A stretch of DNA of 64,000 nt from Mangrovibrevibacter kandeliae. GTDB taxonomy: Bacteria; Pseudomonadota; Alphaproteobacteria; Rhizobiales; Rhizobiaceae. The DNA lies in contig NZ_JANIFJ010000006.1 of NCBI RefSeq assembly GCF_024519155.1, forward strand, positions 62,001 through 126,000, read 5' to 3'. The notes under the pieces are model-generated. The model was not told the origin of the DNA. It searched no databases and saw nothing but the letters and a program-made list of their open reading frames with translations. Both the position numbers and the translations under genes were made by a program. Each line of letters begins with the position of its first letter. Positions within the stretch are counted from its first letter, which is position 1. Shown in pieces: positions 45,826 through 54,277 of this stretch.

Positions 45826-46716
45826 TCAGAGCTCCGGAAACTCCCGGGCCATATGGTCGATCAGCGCCCGGACCGCAGGCGGCAGGCCACGACGCGTGGT
45901 GAAGACCAGGTGGACGATGCCGTCCTTGCTGCGCCACTTCCGAAAGACCCGAACGAGCTTGCCCGACGCGAGATAGGCGGCGCAGGCGTGGTCGGGCAGG
46001 AAGGCGACGCCCAGTCCGTCCGCCGCAGCGTCGCACAGGACGGCATAGTCCGGGCAGGTCATGCGTGGCGCATGTCGCACGACATGCGACGCCCCGTCGT
46101 CGCTCTGAAGCATCCACGTGGCCTCTCCCGCGTCATCGCTCGTGCCGAGCGTCGGCAGAGCCGCGAGGTCTGCGACGTCGCCGTCGAAGTCGGCGGCCCT
46201 CTCGGGGCTTGCGACCAGGATCCAGCGCGAGCGCCCGAGCGAGCGCATGGTCAGGGAGGCGTCGCTCGTCAGCTCGTGGCGAACGCGCAGCGCAAGGTCG
46301 ATCCGCTCGTCGATGAGGTCGACGGCGCGATCGGTGACGAGAAGCTGAAGCCGGACCTTGGGGAAGCGATCGAGGAACCCCCGCGCGATGACCGATACGA
46401 GCTTCACCAGGTTGCGCGGACAGCTCATCCGGATGAGCCCATGCGGCTCAGCCTGCGCCTCGGCGACCAGGGCCTCGGCCCGCTCGGCCTCGAGCATCAT
46501 GGCGCGGCATCGTTCGTAGAAGCTCTGTCCGACCTCGGTGACGCGGAAGCGGCGGCTCGATCGTTCGATGAGCCGTACACCAAGCCGGGCCTCCAGCGCC
46601 GCGATCCGGCGGCTCAGCTTCGACTTCGGCTCCCGGAGCGCCCGGCCGGCCGCCGTGTATCCGCCATGCGCGACGACCTCCGCGAAGTAGACGTAGTCAT
46701 TGAGATCCTGCCGCAT
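45826..46716 (-). CDS. LysR family transcriptional regulator
   Basis: A 296-residue LysR regulator. The DNA-binding domain reads MRQDLNDYVYFAEVVAHGGYTAAGRALREPKSKLSRRIAALEARLGVRLIERSSRRFRVT, where the LNDYVYFAEV opening and PKSKLSRRIA recognition helix resemble the DsdC/AaeR-like group that act beside oxidoreductase or efflux genes. The effector domain follows (GLIRMSCPRNLVKLVSVIARGFLDRFP). It is divergent from the SDR gene at 46830. A 7-bp inverted repeat immediately upstream has the gene's own GGAGG in its loop. Confidence 0.93.
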   Translation of the reverse strand: MRQDLNDYVYFAEVVAHGGYTAAGRALREPKSKLSRRIAALEARLGVRLIERSSRRFRVTEVGQSFYERCRAMMLEAERAEALVAEAQAEPHGLIRMSCPRNLVKLVSVIARGFLDRFPKVRLQLLVTDRAVDLIDERIDLALRVRHELTSDASLTMRSLGRSRWILVASPERAADFDGDVADLAALPTLGTSDDAGEATWMLQSDDGASHVVRHAPRMTCPDYAVLCDAAADGLGVAFLPDHACAAYLASGKLVRVFRKWRSKDGIVHLVFTTRRGLPPAVRALIDHMAREFPEL

Positions 46717-46717
46717 C

Positions 46718-46739
46718 AGCGTTCCTCCAGCAGAACGCT
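46718..46739. promoter_or_regulatory. inverted repeat enclosing the lysR ribosome binding site
   Basis: AGCGTTC (46718-46724) and GAACGCT (46733-46739) are perfect inverted 7-mers with an 8-nt centre. On the minus strand the centre contains the GGAG of the Shine-Dalgarno sequence of the LysR gene starting at 46716. It may be an operator for autoregulation, an mRNA hairpin affecting translation, or both. Confidence 0.45.
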
Positions 46740-46829
46740 ACGTGCCATGTTTGACAGCTTTGCGCATCATCGTTCCAGGCGCATCTCGTCCGCAGCGGCG
46801 AATGGATCGCCGAGCGAAGGAGAGCGACG

Positions 46830-47585
46830 ATGACGAACCGATTTCAGAACAAGGTCGTTGTGGTGACGGGGGCAACGAGCGGCATCGGTCTCGCGGCAGC
46901 CACGTTGTTTTCGCAGGAGGGGGCGTCCGTGTTCATCACCGGCCGCCGCCAAGAGATGCTTGACGCGGCGGTGAAGACGATCGGCGGCCGAGTGACGGGC
47001 GTGCGCGGCGACATGGCGAACCTCGCCGATATCGACCGTCTTTATGATGCCGTCCAGCAGCAGCATGGCCAGATCGACGTCGTCTTCGCCAATGCGGGCG
47101 GCGGCGAATTCGCGCCATTCGGTGCGATCACGGAGGAGCACTTCGATACGACCTTCGACACCAACGTGAAGGGCACCCTCTTCACCGTCCAGAAGGCGCT
47201 GCCGCTCCTGAAGGATGGCGGCGCGGTGGTGCTGACGGGGTCGACCGCCGGCAGCGAGGGAACGCCGGCCTTCAGCGTCTACTCCGCCAGCAAGGCAGCG
47301 GTGCGCAACTTCGCCCGCAACTGGATCCTCGACCTGAAGGACCGTCGTATCCGGGTGAACGTCGTCAGTCCCGGCGCGACCCGCACGCCGGGCCTCGTCG
47401 GCCTGGCGGGAGACGAGGCCGAGAAGCAGCAGGCTCTTCTCGACGTCCTGAGCACGCGCATCCCCCTCGGCCGGGTCGGCGAGGCGCGGGAGATCGCCAA
47501 CGCGATCCTCTTCCTTGCTTCGGAGGAGGCAAGCTTCGTCAACGGCGTCGAGTTCTTCGTCGATGGCGGTCAGGCGCAGACCTGA
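46830..47585 (+). CDS. SDR family oxidoreductase (classical)
   Basis: A 251-residue classical short-chain dehydrogenase. Motifs: TGXXXGXG as VVTGATSGIGLAAA, NAG as VFANAGGGEF, catalytic Ser in VVLTGSTAGSEG, catalytic YXXXK as YSASKAAVRNFARNW, and the C-terminal GVEFFVDGGQAQT. Arg in TGRRQEM after the second strand suggests NADP preference. The ribosome binding site is AAGGAGAG. It is divergent from a LysR gene across 113 nt, which presumably regulates it. Substrate unknown. Confidence 0.94.
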   Translation: MTNRFQNKVVVVTGATSGIGLAAATLFSQEGASVFITGRRQEMLDAAVKTIGGRVTGVRGDMANLADIDRLYDAVQQQHGQIDVVFANAGGGEFAPFGAITEEHFDTTFDTNVKGTLFTVQKALPLLKDGGAVVLTGSTAGSEGTPAFSVYSASKAAVRNFARNWILDLKDRRIRVNVVSPGATRTPGLVGLAGDEAEKQQALLDVLSTRIPLGRVGEAREIANAILFLASEEASFVNGVEFFVDGGQAQT

Positions 47586-47840
47586 CCGAGCGGCAACGCA
47601 GGATTTTGCCCCGGAAGCGACGGCGGCGCCCTCGTCGCGTCCGCGCGACCGACGTCCTCGCCTCTGGCAACGAGCCACGATCGGCTCGGCGAGGATGGTG
47701 GGAGCAACGCGTACAGCTGCGCTCATCACCTCTCCTCGCGATCTCGCGACCGGTCCTGCGCGACACAGCCCATTGCGGCGGATCTCCGGCGCGCTGATAG
47801 TAAGCCCAACCGCGGCACAGAGGATGCGATCGAACCGGCC

Positions 47841-48263
47841 ATGCTGACCTTGTCCGTCTTTCTCGAGGGCGTTCTGGCCGGCGTATTCCTGTGTTCCGCC
47901 ATGGTGGAACAGGCCGAGCGCGCGCTCCCGGCACCGGAGTGGATCGCCTACAAGCAGGCCAAGGAGCGGCTGTTCGGACCGGTCATGCCGGCGTTCTTCG
48001 GCGTGACGCTGGTGGTCGCGATCATCGCGGGTCTCGTGCCGCATGTGCGGATGGGGCAGGGCGCTTCCGTGCTTCTGCTCGCCATTGCCCTGGCGATCAC
48101 CGTCGTGGTCCACCTGCCGCTCAACAAGGAGTTCCAGACGTGGTCCGCCCGGTCGTTTCCGGCGCATTGGAGCGACCGGCGGAGCCGCTGGCGCAACTGG
48201 AACTGGCTCCGCTGCGTCTGTGCCGTCGGCGCGTTCGCGGTGTCGCTGAGCCTGATCGGCTGA
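47841..48263 (+). CDS. DUF1772 (anthrone oxygenase-like) membrane protein
   Basis: A 140-residue protein with four predicted helices. The first is LSVFLEGVLAGVFLCSAMVEQ and the second is AFFGVTLVVAIIAGLVPHV. The family signature is near the C-terminus: LPLNKEFQTWSARSFPAHWSDRRSRWRNWNWLRCVCAV. DUF1772 proteins include fungal anthrone oxygenase relatives; bacterial roles are not established. The ribosome binding site is weak and the 255 nt before it hold no clear feature. It stands alone between the SDR and choline-sulfatase genes. Confidence 0.75.
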   Translation: MLTLSVFLEGVLAGVFLCSAMVEQAERALPAPEWIAYKQAKERLFGPVMPAFFGVTLVVAIIAGLVPHVRMGQGASVLLLAIALAITVVVHLPLNKEFQTWSARSFPAHWSDRRSRWRNWNWLRCVCAVGAFAVSLSLIG

Positions 48264-48466
48264 GCCTGCCGTCGCGCGGCAGGCAGACAACCGTCCGAAC
48301 CAACGGGCCTCCGGGCGCGTCTGCGACGCTTCAGGTGCATCGAAGCGGCGCTCGAAGTCTTCAACCCCCGCGTTGATTGTCCGGTCAATCAGCGTTAGGC
48401 TCGGTGTGCCTTTCCCCTCCCTGTCGCGGCCTCTCCGTCAGCGGTCGCGCGTCTTCGCGAGCCCGC

Positions 48467-49981
48467 ATGCGCCGCCCCAACATCCTGATCCTGATGGTCG
48501 ACCAGCTGAACGGGACCTTCTTCCCCGACGGCCCGGCGCCCTTCCTGCAGACGCCGCATCTGGATGCGCTCGCCGCGCGCTCGGTGCGCTTCGTCAACAG
48601 CTATACGGCAAGCCCGCTCTGCGCCCCGGCGCGCGCCTCCTTCATGTCCGGCCAGATGCCCTCGCGCACCGGCGTCTACGACAACGCGGCCGAGTTCGTC
48701 TCGGCGATCCCGACCTATGCGCATCACCTGCGCCGCGCCGGCTATCATACGGCGCTGTCGGGCAAGATGCACTTCGTCGGGCCGGACCAGCTGCACGGCT
48801 TCGAGGAGCGGCTGACGACCGACATCTACCCCGCCGATTTCGGCTGGACGCCGGACTATCGCCGGCCGGGCGAGCGGATCGACTGGTGGTATCACAATCT
48901 CGGCTCGGTCACGAATGCCGGTGTCGCCGAGATCACCAACCAGATGGAGTATGACGACGAGGTCGCCTACCACGCCGAGCGCAAGCTCTACGACCTGTCG
49001 CGCGGGCTCGACGACCGGCCCTGGTGCCTGACCGTCAGCTTCACCCATCCGCACGATCCCTATGTGGCGCGCCGCCGCTTCTGGGATCTCTACGAGGGCT
49101 GCGAGGCGCTGCACCCGTCAGTGCCGCCGATCCCCTTCGCCGAACAGGACGCGCATTCCAAGCGCCTGATGCTCGCCTGCGACTACGAGACGTTCGACGT
49201 CACGGCCCGCGACGTCGAGCGGTCGCGCCGCGCCTACTTCGCCAACATCACCTATATCGACGAGAAGATCGGCGCGCTCCTCGACCTCCTGAAGCGCTGC
49301 CGGATGGAGGAGGACACCGCGATCCTCTTCGTCTCCGACCATGGCGACATGCTCGGCGAGCGCGGCATGTGGTTCAAGATGAGCTTCTTCGAGGGCTCCG
49401 CCCGCGTGCCGCTGATGCTCGCTGCGCCGGGCCTCGCGCCGAAGAGCGTCACCGCGCCGGTCTCCACCGTCGACGTCACGCCGACGCTCGCCGATCTCGC
49501 CGGCATCGACCTCTCCGAGATCCAGCCCTGGACCGACGGGCTGTCGCTGCTGCCGGTGATCGAGCGGGGCGAGCGCGCGGCGCCGGTGCGGATCGAATAC
49601 GCGGCCGAGGGCTCGGCGGCGCCGATGGTGTCGCTGCGCGACGGGCGCTTCAAGTACAATCACTGCGAGCTCGACCCGCCGCAGCTGTTCGATGTCGAGG
49701 CCGATCCGCAGGAGCTCACCAACCTCGCGGACGATCCGGCACATGCCGCGACGCTCGGCCGGCTCCAGGCGCTGGTGCGGCAGACCTGGGACCTCGAGGC
49801 CTTCGACCGGGCGGTGCGGGCGAGCCAGGCGATGCGCCACGTCACCTACGCGGCGCTGCGCAACGGCGCCTATTATCCCTGGGACCACCAGCCGCTGCAG
49901 AAGGCCTCCGAGCGCTACATGCGCAACCACATGGACCTGAACGTCCTGGAGGACTCGCAGCGCTTTCCGCGCGGCGAGTGA
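48467..49981 (+). CDS. betC: choline-sulfatase
   Basis: A 504-residue type I sulfatase that hydrolyses choline-O-sulfate to choline and sulfate, a source of osmoprotectant precursor, carbon and sulfur. The formylglycine signature CAPAR lies in SPLCAPARASFMSGQMPSRTGVYDNA. Metal and substrate residues are in PNILILMVDQLNGTFF (Asp pair), SGKMHFVGPDQLHGFEERLT and FVSDHGDMLGERGMWFKMSFFEGSARVPL. The C-terminal region LFDVEADPQELTNLA and YPWDHQPLQKASERYMRNHMDLN is characteristic of BetC rather than other sulfatases. The usual betI/betA/betB neighbours are absent. The ATG at 48467 fits the family length of about 510. Confidence 0.92.
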   Translation: MRRPNILILMVDQLNGTFFPDGPAPFLQTPHLDALAARSVRFVNSYTASPLCAPARASFMSGQMPSRTGVYDNAAEFVSAIPTYAHHLRRAGYHTALSGKMHFVGPDQLHGFEERLTTDIYPADFGWTPDYRRPGERIDWWYHNLGSVTNAGVAEITNQMEYDDEVAYHAERKLYDLSRGLDDRPWCLTVSFTHPHDPYVARRRFWDLYEGCEALHPSVPPIPFAEQDAHSKRLMLACDYETFDVTARDVERSRRAYFANITYIDEKIGALLDLLKRCRMEEDTAILFVSDHGDMLGERGMWFKMSFFEGSARVPLMLAAPGLAPKSVTAPVSTVDVTPTLADLAGIDLSEIQPWTDGLSLLPVIERGERAAPVRIEYAAEGSAAPMVSLRDGRFKYNHCELDPPQLFDVEADPQELTNLADDPAHAATLGRLQALVRQTWDLEAFDRAVRASQAMRHVTYAALRNGAYYPWDHQPLQKASERYMRNHMDLNVLEDSQRFPRGE

Positions 49982-50009
49982 GCCCCGTCCGCCTCGGCCG
50001 TGGGGCGGC

Positions 50010-51173
50010 TCAGTCCGCGCGCGCCGGCCAGCCGCCGGCGGCGAGCGCGGCGGTTACCGCCGCGGTGTGCTCGCCGAGCTTCGGCGCGGGATGGGCGAGC
50101 GCCAGGCTCGCGTCGGAGAAGCTCATCGGGCTGCGCAGGCCCGGCACGCCCTGCGGCTCGATCCGCATCCGGCGGTGGCGCACCTGCGGGTCGTCGAAGA
50201 CATCGGCGACGGTGTTGATCGGCCCGGCCGGCACGCTCGCCGCTTCCAGCGCGGCGAGAAGCTCGTCCTGGGTCCAGGGCCGGATCGCCGCCTCCAGCCG
50301 CTGGACGAGCTCCGCGCGGTGCGCGACGCGCCCCTCATTGGTCTGGTAGCGCGGGTCGCGGTCGAGGTCCGAGGCCGCCAGCACCCGGCAGAGCCGGGTG
50401 AACTGGCCGTCATTGCCGCAGGCGACGATCAGGTGGCCGTCGGCGACCGCGAAGGTCTGGTAGGGCACGATGTTGGGATGGGCGTTGCCGAGCCGGGTCG
50501 GCGCGACGCCGGAGGCGAAGTAGTTCAGCGCCTGATTGGCGAGGACACCGGTCATCGCGTCGAGAAGGGCCATGTCGATGTGCTGGCCCTTGCCGGTCAC
50601 GCTGCGCTGGGCGAGCGCCGCCTGGATCGCGACGACGCCGTAGAGGCCGGTGAAGATGTCGGCGAAGGCGACGCCGATCTTCTGCGGCTCGCCGCCGGCC
50701 TCGCCGGTGAGATCCATGACGCCGGCCATGCCCTGGATCATGAAGTCGTAGCCGGCGCGGTGGGCATAGGGGCCGCTCTGGCCGAAGCCGGTGACCGAGC
50801 AGTAGACGAGCCGCGGATTGATCGCCCGCAGGCTCTGCGCGTCGAGCCCGTAGCGCTCGAGCCCGCGCAGCTTGAAGTTCTCGACGAGGACGTCGGCCTC
50901 GGCGGCGAGCGTCCGGATCAGCCGCTGGCCCTCCTCGGTGCCGAAGTCGGCGACGACCGAGCGCTTGCCGCGATTGCAGGAATGGAAATAGGCGGCCGAG
51001 CGGTCATCGCCGCGCTCAATGAAGGGCGGGCCCCAGTGGCGCGTGTCGTCGCCGCGCGGGGACTCGATCTTGATGACGTCGGCGCCGAGATCGGCCAGCG
51101 TCTGGCCGATCCAGGGGCCGGCCAGCACCCGCGCCAGCTCCAGAACCTTCAGGCCTTCGAGGGGTGCGGGCAT
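50010..51173 (-). CDS. CaiB/BaiF family (class III) CoA-transferase
   Basis: A 387-residue CoA-transferase. It opens LEGLKVLELARVLAGPWIGQTLADLGADVIKIESPRGDDTRHWGPPF, with NRGKRSVVADFGTEEG and the region of the catalytic Asp in GEAGGEPQKIGVAFADIFTGLYGVVAIQAALAQR. VPAGPINTVADVFDDPQV in the C-terminal part is also conserved. These enzymes move CoA between organic acids such as carnitine, oxalate or dicarboxylates; the substrate here is not evident. It is convergent with the choline-sulfatase gene. GGAAG precedes the ATG. Confidence 0.92.
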   Translation of the reverse strand: MPAPLEGLKVLELARVLAGPWIGQTLADLGADVIKIESPRGDDTRHWGPPFIERGDDRSAAYFHSCNRGKRSVVADFGTEEGQRLIRTLAAEADVLVENFKLRGLERYGLDAQSLRAINPRLVYCSVTGFGQSGPYAHRAGYDFMIQGMAGVMDLTGEAGGEPQKIGVAFADIFTGLYGVVAIQAALAQRSVTGKGQHIDMALLDAMTGVLANQALNYFASGVAPTRLGNAHPNIVPYQTFAVADGHLIVACGNDGQFTRLCRVLAASDLDRDPRYQTNEGRVAHRAELVQRLEAAIRPWTQDELLAALEAASVPAGPINTVADVFDDPQVRHRRMRIEPQGVPGLRSPMSFSDASLALAHPAPKLGEHTAAVTAALAAGGWPARAD

Positions 51174-51506
51174 GGTACTTCCAAGCTTCAGCGAAACGCA
51201 CGCGACGGCAGCTTTTAAAGCCTTTCGTCACCGCTTGGAAACGGGATCCTCGCTGGACCTCGGCGCGACCTGAGCATCAATCCCAGGCGCCGGCAGCCGT
51301 CCCGCTCTTCCATGAGTTGTTCTGCCTATTCCGAAGCAATCTTTAGGAGTATTTCTCGGCTCACCACCTAAAGCGAGAATCACTGCGAAGCGGCGCGTCG
51401 TAACGGCTGACATAGAAACCCTGCTGACCTTAGCAAAAAACTTCGGGTCGATCTCCTCTTCGTCGTCCTTAATAGCAGAAAGATTTAACGCATCTGAGGG
51501 CAATGT
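51174..51506. other. intergenic region upstream of the chemoreceptor
   Basis: A 333-nt non-coding stretch between divergent genes, noticeably richer in A+T from about 51290 on. It presumably carries the promoters of the CoA-transferase gene (minus) and the chemoreceptor (plus). No confident -35/-10 pair, inverted repeat or RNA motif was found. A minus-strand frame of about 90 codons (51228-51503) is open but looks non-coding. Confidence 0.5.
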
Positions 51507-53513
51507 ATGAGGCGAAGATCGGTCCGGAAGATCGATCGTGAGGACTCAGGTGTCGTGCTAAAGAATATTTCAATTGGCAAGAAGATTGCTGGTATTGCCA
51601 TCGTGATTAGCATGATCGGGCTGGCGTTCTCGGGTTATTCCGCGCGCCAGCTCTCGTCGATCGACACGGAGTACTCGCACCTTCTGGACGTCCGCGGCGA
51701 AGGACTATTGTCGCTGGCGCGGGCCAGCCGCTCGGTCTCGGGTATCGCCTATGACAGCTACAAGGCGATGGCCTATGACGGCGCTTCGAGCCAGGCCAAG
51801 GCGGCGGCCGCCGATCGCGACAAGCAGGCCGACGCCGTGCGCGAGCGCCTCGGAATCGCGATGAAGGCGTTTCCGGAGCAGAGCGAGGCGATCACCGCAT
51901 TGTCCGCCCTGACCGATCGGATCGATCAGCAGACCAAAAGTGCCGTGGCTCAGGGCCTGGCCGACCGGGAGGACGAGGCCCGTCAGCTCCTCGCGACAAC
52001 CGATCAGGGCATCGACGCCTTCATCGCCTCGACGAAGAAGCTCACCGACCAGCTCCTGGCCGACAACCGCGCCCGTTCCGACGATCTCAGCACCACCATC
52101 TGGAACATGATCCTGCTGACGCTCGGCGGTTCGCTGCTCGCCGGCATCTTCGGCATTGTCGGAGCGCTCGTGATTTCGTCGCGAGGTATCACAGGTCCTC
52201 TCGACCAGCTGCGGCGTCAGATGGAGCAGCTTGCCGCCAACCGCCTCGACACGGTCGTCACCGGTGCCGAACGGAGCGATGAGGTCGGCGCGATGGCAAA
52301 GACCGTCGAGACCTTCAAGCAGGCGGCGATCAAGCAGACCCAGCTGGAAGCCGAGGCGAAGGCGGCGCGCGAGGCGCAGGCGGCCGAGCGGGAGCGCCAG
52401 CAGGCGGGCGACCGGCGCAAGGCCGAGGAGCTGAAGGGTTTCGTCGCCGATATCGGTGAGGGCTTTGCGAGCCTTGCCGAGGGTGACCTGACGGTGCGGA
52501 TGGAGCGGCCGGTGGCGGCCGAGTTCGAGCCGATCCGGGCGCAGTTCAACCAGTCGACGGCGGCGCTGGAGGAGACCCTCGGCGGGGTAATGACGGGCGT
52601 GTCGTCGATCCGCACCGGCCTCGACGAGATCAACACCGCCTCCAACGACCTTGCCCAGCGCACCGAGCAGCAGGCCGCGAGCCTGGAACAGACGGTGGCT
52701 GCGCTCAGCGAGGTGACGCGCGGCGTCAACCAGACGGCGGAGGGCGCGGCACGGGCCCAAACCTCGGCCCAGACCGCGCAGAAGAACGCCGAGAAGGGCG
52801 GCGCGATCGTCGGCCGGGCGGTGGAAGCGATGCAGGCGATCGAGCAGAGCTCGGAGCAGATCGGCAAGATCATCGGCGTCATCGACGAGATCGCCTTCCA
52901 GACCAACCTCCTCGCCCTGAACGCCGGCGTCGAGGCGGCGCGTGCCGGCGAGGCGGGCAAGGGCTTTGCGGTGGTGGCGCAGGAGGTGCGGGGTCTGGCG
53001 CAACGCTCGGCGGAGGCGGCCAAGGAGATCAAGGACCTGATCTCGACCTCGTCGAGCCAGGTGGAGGAGGGCGTCGAGCTGGTCTCTGCCTCGGGCAAGA
53101 GCCTGGAAGAGATCGTGGCGCAGGTGGCGGCGATGTCGTCGGAGGTGTCGGAGATCGCCCGCAGCGCGCGTGAGCAGGCGATCAGCCTGAAGGAGGTCTC
53201 GACTGCGGCCGACCAGATGGACAAGGTGACCCAGCAGAACGCGGCGATGGTCGAGGAGGCGACGGCGGCGGCGCAGACGCTGGCGAACGAGACCGACGAG
53301 CTGGCGCGGCTGATCGCCCGCTTCAAGACGGCGGCGTCGAGCGGCCACCAGCAGCAGGCGCGTCGTGCCGCAAGCCGGTCGACGGCCGCTTCGCCAGCCC
53401 GTCCGGCCGCCCCGGCCGCAGCGCCGCGCCCGGTGGCGCAGCTGAGGACGGTCGGCTCCGGCGGTGCCGCCCGCAAGCCGGCGGAGGACGCCGACAGCTG
53501 GGCGGAATTTTAA
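51507..53513 (+). CDS. methyl-accepting chemotaxis protein
   Basis: A 668-residue chemoreceptor. Membrane helix 1 is near 24-44 ([20 protein letters not shown]), a four-helix-bundle periplasmic sensor spans about 45-200, and helix 2 follows ([26 protein letters not shown]). A HAMP domain, a charged coiled coil, a second HAMP-like segment ([24 protein letters not shown]) and the signalling domain come next, with hairpin tip [54 protein letters not shown]. The C-terminus ends SWAEF, matching the X-aromatic-X-X-aromatic tether for CheR/CheB. The ATG at 51507 has GAGGG; a GTG at 51555 ([11 protein letters not shown]) fits the family better and is an alternative. Ligand unknown. Confidence 0.94.
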   Translation: MRRRSVRKIDREDSGVVLKNISIGKKIAGIAIVISMIGLAFSGYSARQLSSIDTEYSHLLDVRGEGLLSLARASRSVSGIAYDSYKAMAYDGASSQAKAAAADRDKQADAVRERLGIAMKAFPEQSEAITALSALTDRIDQQTKSAVAQGLADREDEARQLLATTDQGIDAFIASTKKLTDQLLADNRARSDDLSTTIWNMILLTLGGSLLAGIFGIVGALVISSRGITGPLDQLRRQMEQLAANRLDTVVTGAERSDEVGAMAKTVETFKQAAIKQTQLEAEAKAAREAQAAERERQQAGDRRKAEELKGFVADIGEGFASLAEGDLTVRMERPVAAEFEPIRAQFNQSTAALEETLGGVMTGVSSIRTGLDEINTASNDLAQRTEQQAASLEQTVAALSEVTRGVNQTAEGAARAQTSAQTAQKNAEKGGAIVGRAVEAMQAIEQSSEQIGKIIGVIDEIAFQTNLLALNAGVEAARAGEAGKGFAVVAQEVRGLAQRSAEAAKEIKDLISTSSSQVEEGVELVSASGKSLEEIVAQVAAMSSEVSEIARSAREQAISLKEVSTAADQMDKVTQQNAAMVEEATAAAQTLANETDELARLIARFKTAASSGHQQQARRAASRSTAASPARPAAPAAAPRPVAQLRTVGSGGAARKPAEDADSWAEF

Positions 53514-53618
53514 CACCTCTGCGAGCAAATAGGCCGATGGTGAGGACGGCGCGCCGCGCTGCACAGAATCCCGACACTGGCGACGCGGCAGTGAGCCGGC
53601 CGGGACTTTCGTGAGGAC

Positions 53619-54089
53619 ATGACGATGAGCAACGAAGAGAAGAGCGGGGCCAAGGTTCACGAGCTGATCGCCTTCAAGATCGGCGAGCAGGACTTCTGCA
53701 TCGACATCAAGTCGGTGCGCGAGATCCGCAGCTTCACGGCGGCGACGCCTCTTCCGCACGCCCCGGCCTTCGTCACCGGCGTCATCAACCTGCGCGGCAC
53801 GGTGCTGCCGATCGTCGATCTCGCCGACCGTCTCGGCTTCCAGCCGACCCAGCCGCATGCCCGCTCGGCGATCATCGTCGTCAAGGTGCAGGAGCAGCTG
53901 ATCGGTCTCCTCGTCGACGGCGTGTCGAGCATCCTGACGGTGTCCGACGACCTCCTGCAGCCGACGCCGGACGTCGCCTCCGAACTGTCGCGCAGCTTCG
54001 TCAACGCCGTGATGGCGGTCGAGGGCCAGATGGTCTCGCTGCTGACCGCCGAGGCGATCCTGCCGGAAAAGATCGACCTCGCCGCCTGA
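53619..54089 (+). CDS. cheW: chemotaxis coupling protein CheW
   Basis: A 156-residue CheW-type adaptor that links chemoreceptors to the kinase CheA. The two SH3-like subdomains are visible: ELIAFKIGEQDFCIDIKSVREIRSFTAATPLPHAPAFVTGVINLRGTVLPIVDLADRLG, with the receptor-contact motif NLRGTVLPIVDL, and LIGLLVDGVSSILTVSDDLLQPTPD. It lies 105 nt after the chemoreceptor, so the two likely form a dedicated receptor-coupler pair. No cheA, cheY, cheR or cheB is in the window. A strong terminator follows 27 nt after its stop. Confidence 0.95.
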   Translation: MTMSNEEKSGAKVHELIAFKIGEQDFCIDIKSVREIRSFTAATPLPHAPAFVTGVINLRGTVLPIVDLADRLGFQPTQPHARSAIIVVKVQEQLIGLLVDGVSSILTVSDDLLQPTPDVASELSRSFVNAVMAVEGQMVSLLTAEAILPEKIDLAA

Positions 54090-54116
54090 CGCCTTTCCTT
54101 TGCGGATGATCTGCCG

Positions 54117-54160
54117 CGCCGCGGCTTGGGCGAAATGTCCAAGCCGCGGCGTGTTTCTTT
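54117..54160 (+). terminator. rho-independent terminator after cheW
   Basis: A perfect 13-bp stem, CGCCGCGGCTTGG (54117-54129) with CCAAGCCGCGGCG (54139-54151), closes a 9-nt loop and is followed by TGTTTCTTT. It separates the chemotaxis pair from the cytochrome bd-type oxidase operon. Confidence 0.88.
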
Positions 54161-54277
54161 GTGCGCCCCCAGCCGGTAGAACAATCGCGTGACAAGACGC
54201 GCCGCGGCAAGCATGCCTGATCCTTCGTCTGTCTGACGATCGGTCGCAGCGCCGCGCGGTTGCTGGGAGACGTCGAG

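Noticed and set aside
51228-51503. Minus-strand frame of 91 codons upstream of the chemoreceptor
   Set aside because: The acidic N-terminus looked protein-like, but there is no ribosome binding site or recognisable domain, and it fills what must be a promoter region.
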